Below the pieces are notes generated by a model, which worked only from the letters and a program-made list of their open reading frames with translations, was not told the DNA's origin and made no database searches. Made by a program: the position numbers and the translations under genes. A DNA stretch of 64,000 nucleotides. Origin: an uncultured Bacteroidales bacterium (GTDB lineage Bacteria > Bacteroidota > Bacteroidia > Bacteroidales > Paludibacteraceae). The stretch's first letter is position 1, and the number at the start of each line of letters is the position of its first letter. Positions 18,233 through 26,818 of the stretch are shown in pieces. The stretch spans positions 1 to 64,000 of the forward strand of contig CACWNR010000008.1 in assembly GCA_902762355.1 (NCBI GenBank). The letters are read 5' to 3'.

Positions 18233-18264
18233 TTTGGTCAATTCAAAAAAAAGCAGTACTTTTG
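18233..18264 (+). promoter_or_regulatory. Promoter of tRNA-Leu and rpsU
   Basis: -33 TTTG (18233-18236), 20 nt, -7 TACTTTTG (18257-18264). It combines the 17-bp block also at the rpsO promoter (11784) with the 33-bp block also at the orphan promoter (8554). Confidence 0.8.
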
Positions 18265-18275
18265 CACCCGCTTTT
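18243..18275 (+). repeat. 33-bp promoter repeat, copy 2
   Basis: Identical to 8554-8586. Confidence 0.85.
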
Positions 18276-18298
18276 CGCTCAAAAAACGCAAAAAGCAA

Positions 18299-18378
18299 GC
18301 CCAGGTGGCGGAATTGGTAGACGCGTTGGTCTCAAACACCAATGGGAAACCGTGCCGGTTCGATCCCGGCCCTGGGTA
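18299..18378 (+). tRNA. tRNA-Leu (anticodon CAA)
   Basis: Cloverleaf: acceptor GCCCAGG (18299-18305) with CCTGGGT (18371-18377); D-arm GCGGAATTGGTAGACGC; anticodon stem TTGGT/ACCAA with loop CTCAAAC, anticodon CAA, reading UUG; type II variable arm TGGGAAACCG; T-arm GCCGGTTCGATCCCGGC. No CCA is encoded. rpsU begins 22 nt later on the same transcript. Confidence 0.96.
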
Positions 18379-18382
18379 CAAG

Positions 18383-18393
18383 AAAGGAGGTGA
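18383..18393 (+). promoter_or_regulatory. Exceptionally strong Shine-Dalgarno of rpsU
   Basis: AAAGGAGGTGA, a near-perfect anti-SD complement, with AGGAGG ending 9 nt before the ATG. Most other genes in this window show no such site. Confidence 0.85.
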
Positions 18394-18399
18394 ATAGCA

Positions 18400-18594
18400 A
18401 TGATTATCGTTCCTGTTAAAGAAGGTGAGAATATCGAGCGCGCGATCAAGAAGTTCAAACGCAAATTCGATAAGACGGGTGTCGTTAAAGAGCTCCGTCG
18501 CCGTCAGCAGTTCGACAAACCGAGCGAGCTGAAACGTGTGAAGATGGCGCATGCTAAGTATGTGCAGTCGTTGCATGCTCACGACGATATGTAA
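18400..18594 (+). CDS. rpsU: 30S ribosomal protein S21
   Basis: 64 residues, the usual length (MIIVPVKEGENIERAIKKFK, then RKFDKTGVVKELRRRQQF). In Bacteroidota ribosomes S21 helps hide the 16S anti-Shine-Dalgarno, which explains the general lack of SD sites. rpsU here has a strong SD, fitting autogenous control: ribosomes short of S21 would expose the anti-SD and translate it. Cotranscribed with tRNA-Leu; converges on recG with no spacer. Confidence 0.97.
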   Translation: MIIVPVKEGENIERAIKKFKRKFDKTGVVKELRRRQQFDKPSELKRVKMAHAKYVQSLHAHDDM

Positions 18595-20685
18595 TTAGCT
18601 TATATCGCTCCAATTATGCGCTTCGATACGTAATGTATCGAGGCGTCTTTTGTATATACGGTTCATCTCATCCTCCAGTAGCGGATCGGGTTCGAGGATG
18701 TCTTTCGCCGCTTGGCGCGCGAGCGTGAGAATCTGTCCGTCGGTAGCGAGGTTGGCGATATGCAGGTCAAAAGGCGTACCGGATTGTTGGGTGCCTTCGA
18801 TATCTCCCGCGCCACGCAGTTGCAGGTCGGCCTCGGCGATACGGAAACCGTCGTTGGTCTCTACCATGATATTCATCCGTTTGCGGGTGTCGGTGCTTAT
18901 CTCATCGTTCGTCAGTAGGATACAGTAACTCTGGTCACCGCCACGACCCACGCGTCCGCGCAGCTGGTGCAGTTGGCTGAGTCCGAATCGTTCGGCATTC
19001 TGAATAACCATGACGGTCGCGTTGGGTACGTTGACGCCCACCTCAATGACGGTGGTGGCAACGAGTATCTGGGTCTCTCCGCTCGCAAAACGCTGCATCT
19101 GCAGGTCTTTGTCAGCGGCTTTCATCTGCCCGTGCACCATGGAGATACGGCATTCGGGAAAAGCTTCACACAGTTTATTATAGCCGTTCTGCAGATCCTC
19201 CAAGTCCATACTTTCATTCTCCTTGATGAGCGGATAGACGACATAGATCTGCCGTCCTTCCTGGATTTGCTTAAGCAGGAAGGAGTATATCTGCGCTTGG
19301 CGTATGATGGAATAGTGGATGGTTTGTACGGGTTTGCGTCCCGGGGGTAACTCATCGATGATAGAGACATGCAAGTCACCGTATACGGTCATAGCGAGCG
19401 TACGCGGGATAGGTGTCGCGGTCATGACGAGTATATGCGGCGGAGTCTGGTTCTTGGTCCATAACTTAGCACGTTGGGCGACGCCGAAGCGATGCTGTTC
19501 GTCAATGACAACGAAGCCGAGGTTGTTCCATTGTACAGCATCCTCCAACAACGCGTGCGTACCTATCAATATATGGATTGTGCCGTTCATCAGGCCATTG
19601 TGGATAGGTACGCGGTTCTTGGCAGAGACGGAGCCTGTCAGCAGCGCCACATGCACCGCATCGCCGAGCGGAGCCAGAAATGCTTTGAGCGTCTCGTAGT
19701 GTTGGTTGGCAAGGATCTCCGTGGGTGCCATGATACAGGCCTGGTAACCATTATCGACAGCGAGCAGACAGCATAGGAGCGCCACAAGGGTCTTACCGGA
19801 ACCTACGTCGCCTTGGAGCAGGCGGTTCATCTGATGACCGGACTTAAGGTCATCGTGTATCTCGTGGATGACACGTTTCTGGGCACCGGTCAGGTCGAAA
19901 GGCAGGGATTTATATAGCGCATGGAAACGACTGCCTACTGTCGGCATAGCGAAGCCCGGATTCAGTTCGCGGCGCTTCATCTGACGCAGCAGTTGCAACT
20001 GAATATAGAATAATTCTTCGAACTTCAACCGTGCGCGTGCGTTCTGCATGGAGGGCGTGTCTTTCGGAAAATGCACATTGATCAGCGCATCGGTCAGACT
20101 CATCAGCCGGTAGCGTTGGAGTATGTCGGCACCTATGGTGTCGGGTACGCCTTGTCGCAAGTCGGGTAGCAGACCGGCTATCATCGTGCGCATGGCTTTA
20201 GAGTTGAGTCCGTGCCGCTTCATGGTCTCCGTCGTGTTGTAATACGGTTCGAGACCTTGCGTCATCTCCGGTGTCACTTTGGACATCGGCGTCAACTCCG
20301 GATGCACGAAATTATATACATGTTGGAAACGGGACGGTTTGCCGAAGAGCAGGTACTTCACTCCTCGTTGGAGCTTGACGTATTGTACGCCCTTAAACCA
20401 GACTAACTCGCATTGATGGGTGCCGTCGTTGAACATCGCGCTCAGCCGTTGCGCCTTGCCGATACCGACGGTGTGCCATTCAGTGACCTCACCGATGATC
20501 TGGACGTAGGTGTCTTCGTCCTCCAGTTCGGCTATCTTATAGAACCGACTGCGGTCGATATACTTGTACGGGTACTGGCGCAGCAGATCCAGCGCTGTGT
20601 GAACGCCCAGCTCTTTACGAAGAATGTCGGCACGCTTAGCACCGACATTCTTACAATAGCTTATATCTCTATAAGCCAAATCCAC
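18595..20685 (-). CDS. recG: ATP-dependent DNA helicase RecG
   Basis: 696 residues, normal length. RecG remodels stalled forks and branched DNA. N-terminal wedge/OB domain (DEDTYVQIIGEVTEW), then a superfamily 2 helicase core: Walker A GDVGSGKT, DEQHRFG, TATPIPRTLAM, QLRGRVGRGGDQSYCIL and the TRG-type ending. It starts 2 nt after the tonB stop and ends abutting the rpsU stop. Confidence 0.96.
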   Translation of the reverse strand: MDLAYRDISYCKNVGAKRADILRKELGVHTALDLLRQYPYKYIDRSRFYKIAELEDEDTYVQIIGEVTEWHTVGIGKAQRLSAMFNDGTHQCELVWFKGVQYVKLQRGVKYLLFGKPSRFQHVYNFVHPELTPMSKVTPEMTQGLEPYYNTTETMKRHGLNSKAMRTMIAGLLPDLRQGVPDTIGADILQRYRLMSLTDALINVHFPKDTPSMQNARARLKFEELFYIQLQLLRQMKRRELNPGFAMPTVGSRFHALYKSLPFDLTGAQKRVIHEIHDDLKSGHQMNRLLQGDVGSGKTLVALLCCLLAVDNGYQACIMAPTEILANQHYETLKAFLAPLGDAVHVALLTGSVSAKNRVPIHNGLMNGTIHILIGTHALLEDAVQWNNLGFVVIDEQHRFGVAQRAKLWTKNQTPPHILVMTATPIPRTLAMTVYGDLHVSIIDELPPGRKPVQTIHYSIIRQAQIYSFLLKQIQEGRQIYVVYPLIKENESMDLEDLQNGYNKLCEAFPECRISMVHGQMKAADKDLQMQRFASGETQILVATTVIEVGVNVPNATVMVIQNAERFGLSQLHQLRGRVGRGGDQSYCILLTNDEISTDTRKRMNIMVETNDGFRIAEADLQLRGAGDIEGTQQSGTPFDLHIANLATDGQILTLARQAAKDILEPDPLLEDEMNRIYKRRLDTLRIEAHNWSDIS

Positions 20686-20687
20686 GC

Positions 20688-21368
20688 TTATTGGAGTTTG
20701 AAGTTAACCGGAACGGTGTATTTCACACGTACGGCTTTACCACGTTGCTTACCCGGTTTCCATTTAGGCATCGACTTGATGACGCGAACGGCCTCTTTGT
20801 CGAGCGACGGGTCTCCACCGGAACGTACCACTTCTACATCGACGATAGAACCGTCTTTGTTAACCACGAACTGGCAGATAACACGACCTTGGATACCGTT
20901 CTCCTGTGCGATAACCGGATACTTCACGTTCTCACTCAGGTACTTGAAGAGCGCTTGCTGACCACCCGGGAATTCCGGCATGGACTCAACGACTACGAAG
21001 ACTACTTCTTCTTCCTCTTCCTCTACCGGTGCCTCAACCGGCGCAGCGATAACCACTTCGGCTTCCTTGTCATCCTCGGTGTTCACCTCGATCGACTCGG
21101 TCTCGACGTTATCCTCTACGACATTGAGCACTTCCACCTCTTGTACTGCAGGGGGTGGGGGAGGGGGAGGAGTCTCTTGACTCGTCTGCTGAATCTCCAC
21201 TTCTTCCTCAAAGAGGAATTCTGTGTCGGTCACCTCATACTTCGTGACCTCACGCTCTGTCCACTCCAGCGCCGCGTAAACGAGGCTTAATGTGAAAACC
21301 AAACCCATCAATACATAGACGAGTTTGTCCTTCTCCAAGCTGGCTTGTTCTGATTTCTTTACTTGCAT
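20688..21368 (-). CDS. Energy transducer TonB
   Basis: 226 residues. One N-terminal membrane helix (KLVYVLMGLVFTLSLVYAAL), a Pro/Glu-rich periplasmic spacer (PPPPPPPAVQEVEVLNV; a run of VEEEEEEVVF) and a C-terminal TonB domain (GRVICQFVVNKDGSIVDVEV; MPKWKPGKQRGKAVRVKYTV). TonB links the inner-membrane motor to TonB-dependent (SusC-like) receptors. ExbB/ExbD are not in the window. Its promoter overlaps the end of the upstream glycosyltransferase gene. Confidence 0.92.
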   Translation of the reverse strand: MQVKKSEQASLEKDKLVYVLMGLVFTLSLVYAALEWTEREVTKYEVTDTEFLFEEEVEIQQTSQETPPPPPPPAVQEVEVLNVVEDNVETESIEVNTEDDKEAEVVIAAPVEAPVEEEEEEVVFVVVESMPEFPGGQQALFKYLSENVKYPVIAQENGIQGRVICQFVVNKDGSIVDVEVVRSGGDPSLDKEAVRVIKSMPKWKPGKQRGKAVRVKYTVPVNFKLQ

Positions 21369-21404
21369 ATGCTGTGTTTTTTAGGTCGTGATTAATAAAA
21401 TCGG

Positions 21405-22247
21405 CTACAAAGGTACAACTTTTTTACGATTTATGCAAATTTTCTTGCATTTTTTCACGAAAAAAGCAATTAATTGAGCGCTAAACCATTTTATAACGCC
21501 TGCTTTGGAATATTGGAATCGATGAGAATAACGTTCGTCGAGCCATTTCCACATACGCATTCGATCTTTTTTTAAGCGGACAAATTGATTCCATCGGATA
21601 GGCTGGGAAGCAGATACATGATTGCGCCAAGCAGCAGTATAGTAATCGATATAGCCGAATTGAGTGTGTTGGGAAAAGATGCCGTACAACGGATAGTCCA
21701 ATACGGAAAAATGCAGTGCCTCTAATTCGCCCAAATCACAAAAACGAAGCAGGTCTGCGCGGAAAACCACTGTACTATTGGTGTGGAGTGCCCCACGTAA
21801 ACCATAACACAAACTAATATCGCCTGTCGGTTTATGATGGGTATCCGCCGCTATCAGTTGGCCATTGATATCATCGTACGCCGCCGTGTGCACAAATTCC
21901 ACCTCTTGATGAGTGCGCAGATAATCCAATTGGATTTGCAATTTGTGGGTGTCCGTCCAATAGTCGTCGCCATCCAACATAGCGATATAACGGCATTGAT
22001 CTGACAATGCACGACGGTATAAATCCAATGTGTTAGCAGATAATCCGATATTTTTCTCCCGTCGCACATATACGATGCGGGAGTCCTCTGCTGCATATTT
22101 CTCTCCGATAGTTGATGTGCCATCCGTAGAGGCGTCATCGCCTATATAGACACGAATCGCCTCATCACACTCCTGCGACAGAACGCTCTCTATTGCCTGC
22201 GCGAGGAATAAGTCCTGATTATATGTTGCAATACAGACGGCTATCAT
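21405..22247 (-). CDS. Glycosyltransferase family 2
   Basis: 280 residues, GT-A fold: MIAVCIATYNQDLFLAQAIE, VYIGDDASTDGTS, then the catalytic DGDDYW (AMLDGDDYWTDTHKLQIQLD). It probably adds a sugar to a lipid-linked or capsular glycan at the membrane. Last gene of the ssb-led operon, starting within the stop of the GT4 gene (4-nt overlap). Acceptor unknown. Confidence 0.85.
   Translation of the reverse strand: MIAVCIATYNQDLFLAQAIESVLSQECDEAIRVYIGDDASTDGTSTIGEKYAAEDSRIVYVRREKNIGLSANTLDLYRRALSDQCRYIAMLDGDDYWTDTHKLQIQLDYLRTHQEVEFVHTAAYDDINGQLIAADTHHKPTGDISLCYGLRGALHTNSTVVFRADLLRFCDLGELEALHFSVLDYPLYGIFSQHTQFGYIDYYTAAWRNHVSASQPIRWNQFVRLKKDRMRMWKWLDERYSHRFQYSKAGVIKWFSAQLIAFFVKKCKKICINRKKVVPL
21408..21439 (-). 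promoter_or_regulatory. Promoter of tonB-recG
   Basis: Minus-strand -33 TTTG (21436-21439), 20 nt, -7 TACCTTTG (21408-21415), lying inside the last codons of the upstream gene. Confidence 0.7.
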
Positions 22248-23416
22248 TTTGAGGCTAAAACAGCGTTATACACATCTATCAATTGTTTACTCACAACATC
22301 CTTGTGCGCTATGCGTGCAGCGTGCGCGTGAGCGAGTTCGGGTGAGAAAGAGGCATAGCGGTTCATTACCTGAATCATGGCATCAGCCAGCAGGTTCGGT
22401 TGTTCTACTGCCACGCGAATACCCGATTCCTTATGCAATGTATATGAAGGAACGACTTCTGTGGCTGCAATCGGCAGCCCGCATGAAAGTGCCTCCAATA
22501 CTACCACCGACTGCGACTCTACTCGGCTGCTGATCACGAGCGCATCCGCGTTGTGCAGTTCACGTCGTACACCCTCACGATTCAGTTCGCCTGTAAAACG
22601 GATCTTGTCTTTATGGCGGCATTGCGCCAGAATGGCTTGAAAACCTGCTTGCTCGAAGTTTTCGCCTACCAGTGTGAGTGTGACATCCGCTCCGCTGTCA
22701 CATACGCTGTCAAAAGCGGGTAGTAAGATGTCATAGCCTTTGACGGGATAGTAACCGTTCACGCTGATCCAACGGAAAGGTGCATGGGGCTTGGGGTCTG
22801 TGCCGGGTACGAAGAAATCCGTATCAACGATATTGGAAACCACTTTGATAGGTACGTCTCGCGTCAGGTATTTACGAATCTTAGGAATCAGTAGGTCTCC
22901 TACGGGAATGATATAGTCCGCATTGGAAAAACCCTCCCGAAAGAACGGGTCGTAGGCCGGCACAAAGAACTCTCGCGCCATTTGGCAACGGCATCCGAAC
23001 ATACCTCGATGCTCGGTGACCACGTATGGAGTACCCCATTTTTTCTTAATGAGAGAAGCGGCATAGGCTCCCCACGTACTGCTATGCACGTGTATGATAT
23101 CGGGATGTCCGTAGCGCGACACGTATAAATCGTACAAACGTGCTGTTTGCTTTGCCCATAGACGTATGTTCGGCATTTCGCACTTAGGTACCGCCCGGAA
23201 ATAATGGCGTAAAAGGGGAATCCCTTCCTCTTCGGTAAAGAAAGGCCGTATAGGATACCGGCCGTCAAAAGCATGACGTATATATTCCCCCCACGGCATC
23301 GTGACGTTGGCAAGGATAGCCACCTCGACGCCTTGTTCGCGAAGAGCTAATGCCTGATGCCGCACGAAATGGCCTCCTTGCGGCAAATACCACGATGGAA
23401 GTTCCAACACTCTCAT
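22244..23416 (-). CDS. Glycosyltransferase family 4
   Basis: 390 residues from ATG 23416, which overlaps the upstream stop as ATGA; the longer frame to 23473 would add 19 improbable residues. GT-B fold: LPSWYLPQGGHFVRHQALAL, then IDTDFFVPG, TGELNREGVRRELHNADALV and the C-terminal ESQSVVVLEALSCGLPIAAT with the E-x7-E-like nucleotide-sugar motif. Likely exopolysaccharide or cell-surface glycan synthesis. Confidence 0.87.
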   Translation of the reverse strand: MRVLELPSWYLPQGGHFVRHQALALREQGVEVAILANVTMPWGEYIRHAFDGRYPIRPFFTEEEGIPLLRHYFRAVPKCEMPNIRLWAKQTARLYDLYVSRYGHPDIIHVHSSTWGAYAASLIKKKWGTPYVVTEHRGMFGCRCQMAREFFVPAYDPFFREGFSNADYIIPVGDLLIPKIRKYLTRDVPIKVVSNIVDTDFFVPGTDPKPHAPFRWISVNGYYPVKGYDILLPAFDSVCDSGADVTLTLVGENFEQAGFQAILAQCRHKDKIRFTGELNREGVRRELHNADALVISSRVESQSVVVLEALSCGLPIAATEVVPSYTLHKESGIRVAVEQPNLLADAMIQVMNRYASFSPELAHAHAARIAHKDVVSKQLIDVYNAVLASK

Positions 23417-24384
23417 ACGCGCACTCGTTTCCAGATATGTTTTTTTGCAAAATAGAGCAGGATAGACATCCAACTCTTACGGCAGTATTCCCATTCGCCA
23501 AGGTATGTGACATACTCTCCGCCCATCCCGTCTTTGAAAAGGAAGATATTGTTCTTTTGGTGTGTGCTGGGAGAGATCCGCCCGACATCAAATGTGCTGA
23601 TGTCGTTTTGAGCGAGATAACTCAGCATACTTTCGTATAGAAAATTGGCAGCGCCTGCATTACGTCCTTCCGGAGAGGTGAAAGCATACAAAGACGACGC
23701 TGCGAGCGGGTGTACATAGAAAATATGTCCGGCAAGAAACAGACCGTTTGAATCGGTCACAAGACCCATTTTGAAATGCGGATCTTTACTTAAAGCCGAC
23801 AAGTTGGACTCTGTTAATCCTTCATTAAAACCCTTGCGTTGCAGCATCTCCCGGTGAAAACGCACGTAGTCTTGTATATGTGATTCGTCCATCGGATCAG
23901 CCACCTTAAAACATAATCCGTTTTCGTGTGCTTTTTTCAGATTATGCTTCCAACTCCTGTCCAAACGCAACGGCTCTTTCGTCGGAATCACTTTGGATAA
24001 TGCGGTAGAAAACAAACCGACAGGTCGCAACCAACCTCCCGTACGCAACGCTATCTCCGCGTCGGCAGAATAAGCCGTATTGAAATTGAGTTCGAAGATG
24101 TCAAAATCAAGTTCGCGGATAGCGCGGTAGAACTCCGCATATTTCTTCCGGTCTGTTATTTTTTCCTCGCGCAAACATTCGCCGCTCACACACAACATCC
24201 GCAATCCCGCCTTACGCCGCTCGAAACCAACGCATCCCACTTGAGGTTGCGCCGGATCATCTACAAAGAAATGCAGCGTGTTCTCCGACACAATAGACAA
24301 GTTGTATGCCAAGGTCTGCGTGAACGGAATCCAAGCAAAATCTGCAATCAGACCATAGAATATGTCGCGAATTACTTCTTGCAT
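23413..24384 (-). CDS. FemAB/GNAT-like acyltransferase, copy 3
   Basis: 323 residues. The C-terminal half has the GNAT-type fold shared by FemAB and CelD-like acyltransferases (LRLDRSWKHNLKKAHENG; GLFLAGHIFYVHPLAASSLY; GAANFLYESMLSYLAQNDI). It is more divergent than the two paralogues upstream and lacks their PWWLDAV opening. The family transfers aminoacyl or acyl groups to peptidoglycan precursors or glycans; the actual substrate here is unknown. Overlaps the upstream gene by 13 nt. Confidence 0.6.
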   Translation of the reverse strand: MQEVIRDIFYGLIADFAWIPFTQTLAYNLSIVSENTLHFFVDDPAQPQVGCVGFERRKAGLRMLCVSGECLREEKITDRKKYAEFYRAIRELDFDIFELNFNTAYSADAEIALRTGGWLRPVGLFSTALSKVIPTKEPLRLDRSWKHNLKKAHENGLCFKVADPMDESHIQDYVRFHREMLQRKGFNEGLTESNLSALSKDPHFKMGLVTDSNGLFLAGHIFYVHPLAASSLYAFTSPEGRNAGAANFLYESMLSYLAQNDISTFDVGRISPSTHQKNNIFLFKDGMGGEYVTYLGEWEYCRKSWMSILLYFAKKHIWKRVRV

Positions 24385-25331
24385 AACTCGATCAGTTGAA
24401 TGAGTTTGTTTTTCTTGTAGATCTCGTAGTATGGAACGGGTATGCCGCCGAACAGCCTAAACGAGTTCTCAACGGGCTCTATCATGCTACCCTCGAAGTC
24501 CCAGGCTTTGGTCTTATTGGCAACCTGTTGCATTGCCTCCCAGACTACCAACGTCGAAGCTCCGCTTGCCCGGTAGTCAGGATGAATAGCGGATATCAAT
24601 TCCCACGCACTATGCTTGTCCCATACCACAAAAACAGCTGCGTGCGTGTTCCCTTCCGGATCTTTGGCTCGGGCGATCAACCCTTGCCCTCGGCTGCGGC
24701 TGACATCTACTACCGAACGTACCAATTCGCGACTCAATACATCCTTGCTTCCCCGCTCGTCTAGTTGTGCGCATTGCAAGTCATAGAGTTCGTCATCACT
24801 CATCTCGAAATCGATCACTATTCCGGCTTCTTGTGCTTTGCGAATTTGTTTTTGCTTGGAATAATCAAACCCGGCAAACACTTGCTTTATGTCGCTCAAA
24901 TCGTCTATCCGATATGTGTAGTGTGTTTCTTGCCGGTAACCAGCCCAGAAGAACGGTGACCAATAGGTGTAAGTCAGCGGGAACTTGAGATCGAAAAAGG
25001 CGATCTTTTTTGCTTCCAGTTGGGCGATGAGGTCGTTCTGCAAACGTTTCTCGCGACTCAAGCGCTCTGTGGCCGTCTCGCCTTCGATATCCTTGATCCA
25101 CACGCCCGTGTACTGCGTTAGCTGCGGCGTGACGACATAGCGTAATCCCCATTTTCTACCGGTTACAAACGGCATTACTGCCTCTATCTCGCCTTTTTTA
25201 TTGCGCGCCAAAAGCACCTCCCATTCTTTATGGTCGGGGTGTGTCACGGCGTCTAACCACCAGGGCTGCAAGAAGAGCGGAAGTTCCGGTGTATGCGCGC
25301 AGAAATCTATATAAGCTTCTTTCTCGCTCAT
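24372..25331 (-). CDS. FemAB/GNAT-like acyltransferase, copy 2
   Basis: 319 residues from ATG 25331 (ATGA overlap with the upstream stop). It opens with ELPLFLQPWWLDAVTHPDHK and has TYRIDDLSDIKQVFAGFDYS followed by KQKQIRKAQEAG, then HAAVFVVWDKHSAWELISAI and GASTLVVWEAMQQVANKTKA. It shares these landmarks with copy 1, so the two are tandem paralogues. Fits the FemAB-like Acetyltransf_6 superfamily. Context with glycosyltransferases suggests decoration of a surface glycan. Confidence 0.65.
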   Translation of the reverse strand: MSEKEAYIDFCAHTPELPLFLQPWWLDAVTHPDHKEWEVLLARNKKGEIEAVMPFVTGRKWGLRYVVTPQLTQYTGVWIKDIEGETATERLSREKRLQNDLIAQLEAKKIAFFDLKFPLTYTYWSPFFWAGYRQETHYTYRIDDLSDIKQVFAGFDYSKQKQIRKAQEAGIVIDFEMSDDELYDLQCAQLDERGSKDVLSRELVRSVVDVSRSRGQGLIARAKDPEGNTHAAVFVVWDKHSAWELISAIHPDYRASGASTLVVWEAMQQVANKTKAWDFEGSMIEPVENSFRLFGGIPVPYYEIYKKNKLIQLIELCKK

Positions 25332-26263
25332 GAGAACCAAGATATCAGGAAAGACCACCAACGGTATGATTTCTCCACTGAATAGAACTTCGTCGGGGCG
25401 GCGTTGAATTGCTTATAATGCTTGACTGAGGCTTTACTGAACGAACCGGCGAACTCAAACCGTATATGTTTTTCCCGAGCACGTTTCATAGCCTCAAGCA
25501 CCAGTAACGCACCGGCGCCGGAGTCGGCATAAGTGGGGCTGTATGTGGGAATGAGATAGTACATGTAGTTCGCGTCCCAAACTAGGAATGCGGCTGCATG
25601 TACATGGCCGTCGGCGTCATGGATACTAATAATCTCGCATTGGTTGAGCCGTTTAGCCTTGCGCTCTAATACCAATAGGAATTCGCGCGAGAAGTGAACC
25701 TTATGCTTGCGCTCGCTCATGCATTGCGTGTAGAAACGGTAGAAATCCTCTATGTCCATGCTCCGCTCGGCATGGAGGCTGAGCGATTTCTGGAGCTCAC
25801 GGCGCTTGTTCTTGCTGAATGACTCGATTAGTTTATTGAGGTCACTCAGGTCGTCAAGGCGGTAGGTCATGTGCTCTTTGGTCTTGCACCCCAGCGCTTT
25901 GAGGGCATCGACGCACAGGCTTCCCGGCAGGAACTGCTGGTAGTAATAAACGAGGCCCATGCGATCCAGCTGCTCTTTGATCTGACGGCATACCTCGGCC
26001 GTCTTCCACTTATCCGCGGTAACCTCGGGCGTCACCCATATGCCGCCAATAGGCGTTTGCCGGGGCATGATGATGTACTTAAACCACGCCCGTTTGCGGA
26101 GCAGATACGGCATGGCGCCGAGGATGTTTCCCTCGCTGTCTTCGGCGAGCAGGGCGTCCCACTCTGCGCCTGCGCACACAGCGTCCAGCCACCAAGGCAT
26201 CATGAACAAAGGCACATACTCCTGCGCCGCTGCCCATTGGCTATATCGCTCTTTATTGGTCAT
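25328..26263 (-). CDS. FemAB/GNAT-like acyltransferase, copy 1
   Basis: 311 residues. YVPLFMMPWWLDAVCAGAEW, TYRLDDLSDLNKLIESFSKN, AAAFLVWDANYMYYLIPTYS and GAGALLVLEAMKRAREKHIR match copy 2 position by position. The start overlaps the ssb stop by 4 nt, so its translation is coupled to ssb. Acyl donor and acceptor unknown. Confidence 0.65.
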   Translation of the reverse strand: MTNKERYSQWAAAQEYVPLFMMPWWLDAVCAGAEWDALLAEDSEGNILGAMPYLLRKRAWFKYIIMPRQTPIGGIWVTPEVTADKWKTAEVCRQIKEQLDRMGLVYYYQQFLPGSLCVDALKALGCKTKEHMTYRLDDLSDLNKLIESFSKNKRRELQKSLSLHAERSMDIEDFYRFYTQCMSERKHKVHFSREFLLVLERKAKRLNQCEIISIHDADGHVHAAAFLVWDANYMYYLIPTYSPTYADSGAGALLVLEAMKRAREKHIRFEFAGSFSKASVKHYKQFNAAPTKFYSVEKSYRWWSFLISWFS

Positions 26264-26727
26264 CTGAATATGCCGTTAAAGAATCCGTCATTCTCCGGGT
26301 TTTGTGCTTCTTGTGCGCCATCATTAGGCGCTTCTTGCGCATCATTGAGCGGCTCTGCCGCGCTCATTTCATCATTGTTCTTCCGGTAGATCTCCGGACG
26401 GTAAAGAATCTGAATGTTCTCAGCGATCACTTCGGTCTTACGGCGGATCTGGCCGTCTTTCTCCCACGAGCGTGTTTTGAGTTTACCTTCCACATAGACC
26501 TTCATGCTCTTTCTGAGGTTCTGTTGTGCCCATTCGGCGAGGTTGCGCCAGAGCACGATCGAGTGCCATTCCGTCACGTCCGGCACTTGGGTGCCGTTCT
26601 GCATAACATACCCGCGTTCCGTGGTCGCAAGATTAAATGTTGCAATTGCTACTCCTCTGTCCAAGTAACGTACTTCGGGATCTGCGCCTACGTTACCAAT
26701 TAAAATCACTTTGTTTACGCTTGACAT
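26260..26727 (-). CDS. ssb: Single-stranded DNA-binding protein
   Basis: 155 residues from ATG 26727 (MSSVNKVILIGNVGADPEVR); a longer frame to 26829 would run through the promoter. OB-fold with TFNLATTERGYV, TEWHSIVLWRNLAEWAQQNL and VYVEGKLKTRSWEKDGQIRR. The acidic C-terminal tip that recruits partners in most SSBs (DDIPF-like) is not there: the chain ends ENDGFFNGIFR. It heads an unusual operon with three acyltransferase-like and two glycosyltransferase genes. Confidence 0.93.
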   Translation of the reverse strand: MSSVNKVILIGNVGADPEVRYLDRGVAIATFNLATTERGYVMQNGTQVPDVTEWHSIVLWRNLAEWAQQNLRKSMKVYVEGKLKTRSWEKDGQIRRKTEVIAENIQILYRPEIYRKNNDEMSAAEPLNDAQEAPNDGAQEAQNPENDGFFNGIFR

Positions 26728-26786
26728 ACTGATTAGATTTATTTGTATAATGTGTTTGTTTGTGTGTTCCGAAACCTTTGCGCCTG

Positions 26787-26818
26787 CAAAGGTACTACAA
26801 AAATTGCATATATGCAAA
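26787..26818 (-). promoter_or_regulatory. Promoter of the ssb operon
   Basis: Minus-strand -33 TTTG (26815-26818) within the palindrome TTGCATATATGCAA, 20 nt, -7 TACCTTTG (26787-26794). The stop codon of the upstream gene abuts the -7 box. Confidence 0.8.
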
